Shown here: in pieces, positions 23,372-33,026 of the stretch | Layout: every line of letters begins with the position of its first letter | Numbering within the stretch: the first letter of the stretch is position 1 | Program-made: the position numbers and the translations under genes | Notes under the pieces: model-generated | The model's input: only the letters and a program-made list of their open reading frames with translations | What the model was told of the DNA's origin: nothing | Database searches by the model: none | Source of the DNA: Vespula vulgaris | Lineage: Eukaryota > Arthropoda > Insecta > Hymenoptera > Vespidae | Assembly: GCF_905475345.1 (NCBI RefSeq) | Contig: NC_066595.1 | Location: forward strand, 2,975,001 to 3,039,000 | Direction of reading: 5' to 3' | Length of the DNA: 64,000 nucleotides

Positions 23372-23605
23372 ATAAACACACAAACACATATGTACACGTA
23401 TACATTTTATCTATCTATCTATCTATCTATATCTCTTCCTCCCTCTCTCACACTCTATATATCTATCTATTTATCTATTTATTTATTTATCTGTCTATCT
23501 ACCTATCAATTTATTTATTTATTTATTTATTTATCTCTCTGTCTATCTTTTTATTTATTTACTTATCTTTCTATCTCTCTATCCATCTATCTATTTATTT
23601 ATTTA

Positions 23606-23641
<36 letters not shown>

Positions 23642-23670
23642 GCTTTCTCTCTCTTTCTCCGTCTCTATAC
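23332..23670 (+). repeat. (CT)n / (ATCT)n / (ATTT)n complex
   Basis: CT runs at 23332-23362 and 23612-23638 flank ATCT and ATTT tetranucleotide series. Long Ser/Leu/Tyr/Ile frames here are repeat-derived. Confidence 0.9.
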
Positions 23671-24114
23671 CACTTTTTTTTTCTTTCTCGGGAGCAAGAA
23701 GGATTAGCCGCATTTTTCTTATAGGTACGATATACGTACAATCTCTTACCATTTCGAAGGATAATTCTCTCGAGCAGACGATTTTGGTTCGACGAGAAAT
23801 TTAACGCCGGCAAACCGGTTGTAATGCCGACGAAACGTCATTCAAGAGGGATTCCCCGACTGAAACACGTCCTCCTCCTCTTCTTCTCTTCCTCCTTATC
23901 CTCCTTCTTTTCCTCTTATTCTCCTCCTTTCCCTCACTTAACCACCCTCTCCCTCTTCTTCTCTTTCTCTCTTTTTCTCACCGACGTTCTTTCTTCTTCT
24001 TACTCTGTCGCTAGAAAAACGCGACTGGATCGCAAGACAGGTACCGTCTCTCTCTTTCTCTCTTTTTTTCTCTTTCATCCAAACTTGTCGGACCTAAGTT
24101 CCATGCCCTGTGTG

Positions 24115-24119
<5 letters not shown>

Positions 24120-24179
<60 letters not shown>

Positions 24180-24272
24180 GAGACAAGAGGAATGTCGTGA
24201 TGCTGATCGACCTCAAAACGATACTTATATGCATATGATTATATATCAACCGAAAACTTAGCAACGAAGTAG

Positions 24273-24305
<33 letters not shown>

Positions 24306-24325
24306 GAGAGAGAGAGAGAGAAGCA
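24120..24325 (+). repeat. (TA)n, (CA)n and (GA)n microsatellites
   Basis: TA at 24122-24177, CA at 24271-24298 and GA at 24302-24321, separated by unique sequence. Confidence 0.93.
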
Positions 24326-24739
24326 CATGCACGTTTCCATATAATCGAGAAAGTAAAACCTTTCTCTTATACGTATATAGTACGCTTTGCGATATCTATC
24401 AGTAAAATTAATTCCATGTAATTTACATTTTATTATTCGGACGTATAGACGAAAATTCATTTAATATTTCAACCTAACCGTATATTTAGATCTTTCTTTT
24501 CTTTTCTTTTCTTTTTCTTTCTTTCTTTTTTTTTTCTTTTGGTTTTTTTTTTTTATAGAGCATTTTAAATATAAAATGCATCCATATGATATTCTGAAAG
24601 TTGTGATTATCGGTTATTTATTATTTAAAATATCGACGAATTTCTTTCGATCAGCGGAATATATAACATTTGTTCTTCGTCTATTTCTCGTCTCTTCTTA
24701 TCAATTGTTGAGAAATATTTTGAAAGAAAAAAAAAATTA

Positions 24740-25545
24740 GTCATATCAAACAAGTATATCAATAATAATCATTTTCCAATTATTATGACTATTAAATCTC
24801 TGATAAATAAATTATTCAACAGTTTCTTATTTTAATTGATGGTCTAAAAATAGCATTTGGAATCTTATCAAATCGAAAATTATTTTTAAAAGTTTGAACA
24901 TTTAATTTATTCTTTCTCACTTTCTTATCAGCCGATAAGGAATATAAACAAAAATATTCGTATAAAAGAAGAATATATTAACAATAAACATTTTCTATTT
25001 ACTACGACTATAATATTTCGAATAAATAAATTATTCAAAACCTTTTTATTTTTAGTTGTCTAAAAAAAGTATTTGGAATCTTATTAAAATCGAAAATTTT
25101 TTTTTTAAAGTTTGAATATTTAATTTGTTTTTAATCGTCTTATCAATCGATAAGAAATATATAAAAAAAAATATTCATATAGAAGAAGAGTTTAACAATA
25201 ATAACCATTTCCCGATTATTATGACTATAACATTTCGAAGAAATAAATTATTCAAAAACTTTTTATTTTAGTAGCCTGAAAAAAGAAAAAAAGAAAGAAA
25301 ATAAAAGAGAAGCATTCGAAATCTTGTTAGATCGTTGAAAGTTTTATTTAAAAGTTTAGATATTTAATTTGTTTTCTTTTCTCGATCATTTTCTTATCGG
25401 CCGATAAGAAATATAAAAAAAAAAAAAACAAGAAACATTCTTCATGTGAAAAGAGCGTATATTAATAGTAACCACTTTGCGCAATTATTATGACTATTGA
25501 ATCTGTAATAAATAAATTATTCAAAATCTTCTTGTTTTAAGAGAA
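24740..25545 (+). repeat. Tandem array, unit ~213-272 bp, four copies
   Basis: The block AATCATTTTCCAATTATTAT then GACTAT recurs at about 24762, 24979, 25192 and 25464. Each is followed by AATAAATAAATTATTCAA, a TTTTATTTTA stretch, GGAATCTTATTAAATCGAAA, AGTTTGAATATTTAATTTG, TTATC..CCGATAAGAAATATAA and ATTCATAT.GAAGA. A partial unit precedes 24740. It is non-coding. Confidence 0.85.
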
Positions 25546-26140
25546 AGAAAAGAAAAAGAAGAAAAGATGGACGCGAGATTGGGGGTTAAATGAAATTATT
25601 TATCCGGAAAAAACATATCACGTAAAAAGAATCGTTTTATCTTTCGTAAAAAGATCGTTCGCAAAATCTTCTCGTCCTCCTTGTTCGGTTACACAATAAT
25701 TCGATTCTTTAGTATAGTATAACAGAAAGAAATAGGTTTTATTTTCGGTACAAAGGCCGAAACGGTGTTTGTATGCGCGCCCGGAAGAAGAGCGCAACAA
25801 TGCCGGAGGCAACAACCAATAAGAAGTACTTACATACTACATCGAAAGAACGACCAATTGCCCTTTGCTGTTTCTCTCATCCTCCAACCTTCTTCTCTTA
25901 CATCTTCTACGTCTTCTTATTCCTCTTCTCGTCGTATTGTGTCTCGACAAACAAACTAAACACTGTGTCTTCTTATATCGACTACCAGTTAAACTACTCC
26001 TACTAACTTCTACGTACATAAGAAAAAATGTATATATATATATATTTATATATTATGAAACATATAACTATTCTTTAGATATGATTGTATTGGATTGGTC
26101 AATAATGTCGTATTTTTTATTAATACGAAAATATTAATTT
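25545..26140 (+). other. Intronic DNA, no gene seen
   Basis: The stretch 25760-25830 is briefly GC-richer and includes CCAAT at 25816. The rest is AT-rich with pyrimidine tracts. Competing frames on both strands give no recognisable protein. Confidence 0.5.
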
Positions 26141-26437
26141 TTAATGCCAAAGGTCTTTTTTTTTTTTTTTAATAAATGAATCATTCTTTTCCGAAACCTT
26201 TTGGACGTTTATATGTTTTTTCTCTATCTCTTTTTTTTTTCTTCTTTTCTTCTGTTTCTTTTTTATTTCTTATTTCCGAATGTTATGAAACTACAAGCGT
26301 AAAAACTTGACTTACGATTCGAAGAAAAAAAAAAAGATCGAAAAAAAGTAATTAGTCTCGAAAAAGTTCGAAAAAAGAGTAATTCGATTTTTTTTTTTTT
26401 TATCATCTAGGGACTTTTAGCCCAGTCTGTGTTAATA
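26140..26437 (+). mobile_element. Probable copy of the TIR element family
   Basis: The right end TCTAGGGACTTTTAGCCCAG at 26407-26426 follows a GATTTTTTTT block. The left side has CCAAAGGTCTTTTTT and AATGAATCATTCTTTTCCGA then AACCTTTTGGAC, as in the copies at 9394 and 14099. The interior is T-rich then A-rich, as in the other copies. Confidence 0.45.
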
Positions 26438-27041
26438 ATTTCGATATTATCTTTTATTGACCTACTCAATAGATATTTATATTTGTATGAATTATTGAAG
26501 CATCGTTTACGATGTTAAATTGATCTATGTGTCTGTGTTTTCGCATATTTTTTGGAAAAAAAGATATATATATATATATACGTGCGTGTGCGTATACGTA
26601 CATAAAATTTTGATATGGTAGTAAATAATGCAGCGAGGGATGAGAAGTTTCTACAGTCATTGAATCATAACTTCGGATTTAATGATATTCATTTCTTTTG
26701 CTTTTTTATTTTCTTTTTTTATTTATTAAAAGCAAATTTATTATTTAAATATGACCTAGGCATATTAAATCATGATCACTATTACATTGACACGTTCGTT
26801 CGTATATCTATGTATATTTCGATATGGTATAGAAATTATGCATTCCGATACCAGTCTAAAATAATAAAATTCAAAATATTTAGAATGATACGAATATATA
26901 ATTGGAATTTTTTAATGAATACAAATTATTCAGAATAATTTGACCAGTCAGACTTTTATTAAATCTGTGTTCGTAAATCAAATTACCGAACAATATATTT
27001 TTATTAGAAATTTAAGAAAATTAAAAAATTCGCTTAAAATT

Positions 27042-27079
<38 letters not shown>

Positions 27080-27539
27080 CAATTAAACAAGATAAAAATA
27101 TTACGCGTTTATTTACAATTAATCTAAATTATATATTTGTATTAATCAATCGTTATGTTCGTTTACATATATTAATACGTATAGATCGATATATCTTTTA
27201 TTATCGTTTGATATAAAAAAAGAAAGTTAAAAATCTATGTGAACGAGCGCGAGGAAAAATTCTAACTTGGAATGTATTCAAACGGAAATAAAAGATTAGA
27301 CATATTAAGTCTCTCTCTCTCTCTCTTTTTCTGTGTACACGTGTGTACATGTGTGTGTATCGATGATTAATACAGATATAGCGATTAAGTGCGAGTTGGT
27401 AATATTCCGATAAACGACGGAAGTGTCTTTTGCTGCTTTAAAAAAATTTTCCTTCGCAAACCGGCTCATTATTATTTTTATTATTACTATTTTTCTTTCC
27501 CTCTTTTCCTCTCCATTAAATCTGATCGAAGAAAGATAA

Positions 27540-27680
27540 AATCGAATGAAATAAAAAGAGAAAGAGAAAGAGAAAGAGAGATTGAGAAAAAGAGAAAGAA
27601 AGAAAGAAAGAAGCAGCGAAGCGGAGAGAAAGTTGACTGGTAGAAAAGAGAGGGTGGGAGGGGTAAGAGAGGGAAGACGT
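27540..27680 (+). repeat. Purine-rich (GA/AAAG) low-complexity tract
   Basis: Almost entirely A and G on the + strand, with GAGAAA, AAAG and GGGAGG units. Confidence 0.8.
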
Positions 27681-27785
27681 TCGAGAACGGAGAATGGCCA
27701 TCGAAAACCGACCTTCACCGCGAAATCGGTATACCTATTTATCTTCGTGAACGAACATGCTAACGAACGACATACACGAAATTCG

Positions 27786-27963
27786 TTTTATTTTATTTTA
27801 TTTTATTTTATTTTATTTTATTATGTTTTATTTTATTTTATTTTATTTTATTTTATTTTATTTTATTTTATTTTATTTTATTTTATTTTACTTTATTTTA
27901 TTTTATTTTATTTTACTTTATTTTATTTTATTTTATTTTATTTTATTTTATTTTATTTTATTT
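27786..27963 (+). repeat. (TTTTA)n pentanucleotide array, ~178 bp
   Basis: About 35 TTTTA units with only a few substitutions (TATGT, TTTAC). It makes spurious FYFIL frames. Confidence 0.97.
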
Positions 27964-28479
27964 GGGGAATAGACGACCAATTGAAAAATTTATTGACAAA
28001 AAAAAAACAACATCATTCTCTATAATGAACAATATGAATGTTCTTTTCTTTTTCTTTTCTTTTTTTGGTTTATTTTTTGTTGTTCCTTTTTTTATTTTTA
28101 TTTTTTATCATTTCCGATCCAAAGGATCTTTCAGATAGCCGATCCTATTTAATCTATATATTTTTTTAACGAAAGCTTCTTATTTCTGGTTTTTCTTTTT
28201 TATCTTTTTAAATATATTCAAAAGGAAAGAATATTGACTCGACGATGAGAATGTTCCTACGGCAATTTAAAAAGTATTAAAGTATCTACCAAGATATATT
28301 CTATTATATTTTGAACTACTTGATTCTTCGAATGCTCTAGATTTCAAAGTTAAGATACAAGAAAGAATTTGATTGAATTGATTGAATAATACGATCGATA
28401 AAAATTATAATATCTTTCTCTTTTTTTGAAAAATGAAACGCACAATAAAAATGAAAGAAAAAAATTGTTATTCGATAGG

Positions 28480-28560
28480 AATGGATTTTTTATTTATTTA
28501 TTTTTATTTTTATTTTTATTTTAATTTATTTATTTATTTTTTATTATTTTCTAATGTAAC
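28480..28560 (+). repeat. (TTTA)n low-complexity tract
   Basis: TTTATTTTTATT and TTTATTTATT units over about 75 bp. Confidence 0.8.
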
Positions 28561-29164
28561 GCGATCGATATATTGAACAAATATTTGTGATTACCTACTC
28601 TAATTATTCGCGAATATTATTATATTCATAAAAAAGATATATACATACATATAATATCATATAATATCTTTATTAATTTTATTAATTAATATACATACAT
28701 ATATACGTACATATATATATATATATTATTACATAATAAAAAATGACAAAAATATATACGTATATAAATTTATTGAAATAACATAAAAAAAGAGTATGAT
28801 TTTTCATCGAGTTTATCCCCTTAAGATTATGCGATCAAATTCGCTAGCTAGCAACCTTATCCGAAGGTTATACTCGTGAACTGGCTTACAAGCGATAAGA
28901 TCACGATTATACGGCTCACGTCGCTTCGTATCGACAAAATTCTCATTCGAATTGCTTAAATATCCAATGGAATTGGAATTTTCCTTTTTTTCTTTTCTTT
29001 TACCTTTTCGAAAGTAACTCGATCGATATACCCGCAAAATATATCTGTTTACTTATATTCACAAATATTATTAATATTAATAAAAAATCTATCATATTGA
29101 ACCGGATCAATAATCGATCAGATAATCTTTAAAAATAATTAGTCAATTCCTTTTCCGACGAATG

Positions 29165-29292
29165 CATCTTTTAGGCTAATCTTTCTTTTTTTTCTTATAT
29201 ATATCAAATAAAATTATAAACTTAGAAAGTTTTGAAAAAGATTTATTGATATTTAAGATCATCTAGGAACGTTTGATCTCGTCTTGCGTAAG
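29165..29292 (+). mobile_element. Probable short copy of the TIR element family
   Basis: The right end TCTAGGAACGTTTGATCTCG at 29263-29282 matches the ends at 11627 and 14361. GAAAAAGATTTATTGATATT precedes it as in other copies. A left end is suggested by CTTTTAGGCTAATC at 29169. Confidence 0.4.
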
Positions 29293-29299
29293 ATGAAAC

Positions 29300-29350
29300 A
29301 TTTTGAAAAAAAGATTTATACAAAGAAGAAAAATTTGAAATAAAAATGAT

Positions 29351-29381
<31 letters not shown>

Positions 29382-31060
29382 GTATGTATTATATGTGATA
29401 GTATGAAAAAGGGATGAGCGTATTTAACTCCTGTCTTTTTACCGGATCCTCGTAGGAAGCATAAAGATTTCTCTTGGAGATCTTATTTACATTATATACA
29501 TATTGCATATATAGTAGGAAAAGAGAGAGGGAAAGAGAGAAAGAGAGAGATTCAAAGATAAAGTTCATTAGTTTGGTGTCGTCGATTTAATCGTGTAAGT
29601 TAGGTACGCGTGTCCGATGATCTTATTAATCGCGAAATACATCCATATATAAGCATATAAGAGAGATCGTTAGAATTCCATAAAAGATTAAAAAGGATCA
29701 ACGTCGACAAGATGGAGAAGTAGATGAAGAAGAAGAAAAAAAAAAGGAATAAAAAAGAAAAGGGTATTCTATATCGGTTTATTATACTTCGGTCAGTTAA
29801 TGATTTCCTTCGATTAAACGAGAATTTAATGATCAAGAACTATAGTTTTAATATAAAGTGTTACCATTTAAATGACGTTGATAAACTTTCCCTCGTGAAT
29901 CGCCATAATTTGAAAAAAAAGATATAAGATATTCTAGGACAAGCAATCCTTCGAGAAAAAGAAATATAATATATATATATATGTACGTATATAAAATATT
30001 GAATACACCAGATTTAATTCGAAACGCTATAATAACGTGCACACATTATTTTTTCTATTTAATCAGAACGCCGCGATATGTACAATCTAAAAAAAACATT
30101 ACGAGTAAGTAACTAAATATATACGAGAGTTCACGCGCGATAGCGTCAAGAGATAAGTCAATTGCACTGGCGATGTGTTCGCGATCGGGACTTAACGAAA
30201 ATCCATATAATACTATATGTATGTATCTATAATTAACATATATGTCATATATATATATATATATATATAATATTATTAAGACAAATTTTATATAAGACGG
30301 TGACATGATTTTTTTTCTTTTTCCTTTGTTTCTTTGTGTTTTTTATCTTCCCTCCTTTTTTGCTCCAATTTATATTCGACAACATTATTAAATATAATTC
30401 GTGAGAAATATATTAATTTGCGATTCGGTGGTTCGGTGAATTAACTAGGATTGCCAAGTTCTCTATGGTCTCATAGATTCGTCGTACTGCGTAACACCAG
30501 CCGTACAAATTGCAACGTCGAAACCGGATATATATCAGTTCATGCGTGACCAAGAACGTGGCCAATTCGTTTCTAAAACGAAGAATATTGTCGTTAAACG
30601 TTATTGTTTTTACATTATTTTCCACATTTGTGTTTGAGATTAAGAAGCTTACAGTCGTTTCTCTTTACGCGAACGACGAACGATATCAAATAAATAACAG
30701 TGGTCGAATATTTATCAAAGCCGATATAACAAACGATGTACAACTGTGTATGTATGTATAAAAATTGGATGGTTATCAGGCATACCTTTCACGATAGAAA
30801 AGTATTAGAGGAAAAAACGATTTTGTTAGCAAGAGCAACGCGTACGGGATTCGCGAGTCGGTCAATCGAAAGTAGAGCATGCCTTTGATGAAAACTTTTG
30901 TCTCCCTCTCGCGTTAATAAACTTCCTACGGCGTTATTATCGCGTTATTTGTGGAAAGAAAAAAAAAATTCCTTTTTGTAGGGATTTATCGGTAACCATT
31001 TTCGCGTATCCGATCAAGTACGTAGAACAATTACGGGGAGAAATTCATTCGATTTCGTTC
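29300..31060 (+). other. Last part of intron 1 before exon A, no gene seen
   Basis: TA and TATG microsatellites (29350-29388, 30248-30268) and unique AT-rich sequence. The stretch 30420-30760 and the 250 bp before exon A are less repetitive and relatively CG-rich. They might hold splicing or transcriptional control elements, but I see no motif that settles this. Confidence 0.5.
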
Positions 31061-31146
31061 GATTACGATGAAACGTAATGCGATTGTATTCTTACGCGTA
31101 CACGTGTACGTAAGCATGAACGATCGTTCGTATTGCCTGATTGCAG

Positions 31147-31280
31147 ATACTGGCGCGCCCTACGTATTGTACAAGGACAACATGGAGAGACCCCAAGGGC
31201 AATGGGGCCCGGGGCCGGGATCTCTCCAGGACGGGGGACTGTATCCTCAACAACAACAACAACAGCAGCAGCAGCAGCAA

Positions 31281-31339
<59 letters not shown>

Positions 31340-32456
31340 AGGTTCCTCCTCGTCCGGTAGTCCACAGCAGGCCTGTGGTCCTCCCGTCGAAGGAGAAAAC
31401 GGTCCTCCGCCCTCGTTGGCCTCCCCCGTGCCCTCCCCTTATCCCTCGGCACCTCCCGAGCCTCAAGCCTTAACCCCGGCCGAGGACGATATACAATCTA
31501 ATCAAACCACCTCTCAGCAACAACAACAACAACAACAACAGCAGCAGCAGCAGCAGCAACAAACCCAACAACAACAACAACAGGTTCAACAACAGCAAGT
31601 CCAACAGCAACAACAACAGCAACAACAACAACAGCAGCAGCAACAATCGCAACAGGACCACTCGCCGCAGCAGCAATTGACGCCACACGAGGTGGATCGA
31701 AGCGATTGCTTTCCAGGTGCCGGGGAACTCCAACAATATCCACAGCATTATTTCAAAGAGGCCAGGCCTCATCCGTCACCGTCCGTACCGCCGCACATGC
31801 TGACGCCAGGCGGTTTCTCGGCGTTACACTATTTGAAGCAACCCGGGGTGATGCTAACGTCCCTTGGTCAAGGAGACGGCGGACCCGGTGGCCTCGAGGC
31901 TCACCAGTACGCGAGCCCAGGTGCGCCAAACATGGCGACCGGTCTACCCGATATCGTACAGCAAAGTGGGAAAACGTCGAAAGGCGCTAACAGCGACCTA
32001 CGCCTCTTCAAATGCCTCACCTGCGGCAAAGACTTTAAGCAAAAGTCGACTCTGCTACAGCACGAGCGGATCCATACGGATAGTCGGCCGTACGGGTGTC
32101 CAGAATGCGGGAAGCGGTTCAGGCAGCAATCGCATCTGACGCAGCACCTGCGCATACACGCGAACGAGAAGCCCTATGCTTGCGTATACTGCGAGCGTAC
32201 GTTCCGACAGCGTGCCATCCTCAACCAGCATCTGCGCATCCACTCGGGTGAGAAGCCATACCAATGTCCGGAGTGCGGAAAACACTTCCGTCAGAAGGCG
32301 ATCCTGAATCAGCACGTCCGCACACACCAAGGCGAGCATTTCTCTCTGCCTCCCAGACTCCCAAACGGGGGTGTCCATCCACGGTCGCAACCACCCACGG
32401 TCGCAACCCATCCACCTTTGCTATACCATCATAACGTGTATCACGATCGTTTCTAA
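31147..32456 (+). CDS. Exon A: Q/P-rich four-finger C2H2 transcription factor (alternative 3' coding exon)
   Basis: A nuclear DNA-binding regulator is inferred from four consecutive C2H2 fingers. Joined to exon 1 (phase 1, acceptor ttgcag), the protein is 470 aa. Order: shared N-terminus 1-35; a short segment (TGAPYVLYKDNM) with counterpart in exon B; polyQ ~69-99; P-rich segment; second Q-rich region ~158-204; conserved FSALHYLKQ and GLPDIVQQ motifs; fingers at ~321-344, 350-372, 378-400 and 406-428, each C-x2-C-x12-H-x3-H with TGEKP-like linkers; then a 42-residue tail ending at TAA. Helix contacts (-1, 3, 6) are Q-T-Q, Q-H-Q, Q-I-Q and Q-I-Q. Exon B, 570 bp downstream, is a paralogous copy. 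The fingers recall Drosophila dati (CG2052)-type proteins, but this is from memory and unverified, so no symbol is given. If transcription began locally, the first in-exon ATG is at 31182. Confidence 0.93.
31248..31340 (+). repeat. Polyglutamine tract 1 (31 Q) in exon A
   Basis: CAG and CAA codons are intermingled over 93 bp, which codes for 31 consecutive glutamines. Mixed codons suggest selection on the peptide, or interruptions that stabilise the DNA, rather than recent expansion of a pure CAG array. Exon B has no counterpart. Confidence 0.95.
31515..31655 (+). repeat. Glutamine-rich tract 2 in exon A
   Basis: About 45 codons, almost all CAA or CAG, interrupted by single Thr, Val and Ser codons. 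CAA predominates at the start. Such tracts often act in transcription activation or co-factor contacts. That function is inference here. Confidence 0.95.
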
Positions 32457-32493
32457 CGACGGGACGACTAACGACCCTGCATCTCTTGCTCTT

Positions 32494-32541
<48 letters not shown>

Positions 32542-32545
32542 TCTC

Positions 32546-32583
<38 letters not shown>

Positions 32584-33026
32584 GTTCGCTCTCTTTCTCG
32601 TTTATTTCTTTCTTTCTTTCTTTCGTTCGTCGAGCGCATCCAAGAGCGAGCCGCGAAACGGAGAAGAGAAAGAAAGCTCTCTTTTTGCTAAATCCTTGCG
32701 GATTCCTCCGGCTGCTAAACTACCACCTTACCTCACCTTACCTCGCTCTACCTTACCCTGCCCTCCCCTGCCCTGCCCTGCCCTGCCCTACCCTGCCCTA
32801 CCCTACCCTACCTTACCTGTCCGACCACTGAGCCACCCGCTCACCTACCTGTCCGTATCCCTCTCCCGCTCTCTAACATAAGCCTCTTGTCTTCTCGTAC
32901 GAACGCGAATTATTATCGGATCTCTGGTTCGACGCGTTACGCTTATGGAGAATAACGTTCCTAGGGTTCTAAGCTAATGGGAGAGATGAGCGAATCCAAA
33001 TGACGAAGGTAACGTTCTCGTTTCAG
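32457..33026 (+). other. Spacer between exons A and B with (CT)n and CCTGC/CCTAC repeats
   Basis: This is the 3' flank of exon A and part of the intron for isoform B. It has a ~90 bp (CT)n tract (about 32493-32579), a C-rich CCTAC/CCTGC/CCTTA pentamer series (about 32725-32820), and then unique sequence ending in the acceptor TTCTCGTTTCAG at 33026. I find no AATAAA or ATTAAA in it. If the isoform A transcript is not cleaved here, it would continue through exon B as 3' UTR. Confidence 0.75.

Larger units (their letters stand above)
574..31146 (+). other. Long first intron (isoform A; extends to 33026 for isoform B)
   Basis: The inferred intron begins gtgagt and ends ttgcag at 31146 (exon A) or tttcag at 33026 (exon B). 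It is about 30.6 or 32.5 kb. I found no other protein-coding exon in it that I would call with confidence. Its content is mostly microsatellites, local tandem arrays, TIR elements and a few GC-richer islands, each listed separately. Stretches not listed are AT-rich unique or low-complexity DNA in which I see no gene. Confidence 0.6.

Noticed and set aside
31063..31772. Minus-strand ORFs of 100-129 codons opposite exon A
   Set aside because: They are poly-Leu, poly-Ala and poly-Val mirrors of the CAG/CAA tracts. The + strand has the zinc fingers.
32725..32820. CCTAC/CCCTG pentamers suggestive of interstitial telomere repeat
   Set aside because: The insect telomere unit is TTAGG/CCTAA, which is not what is repeated here.
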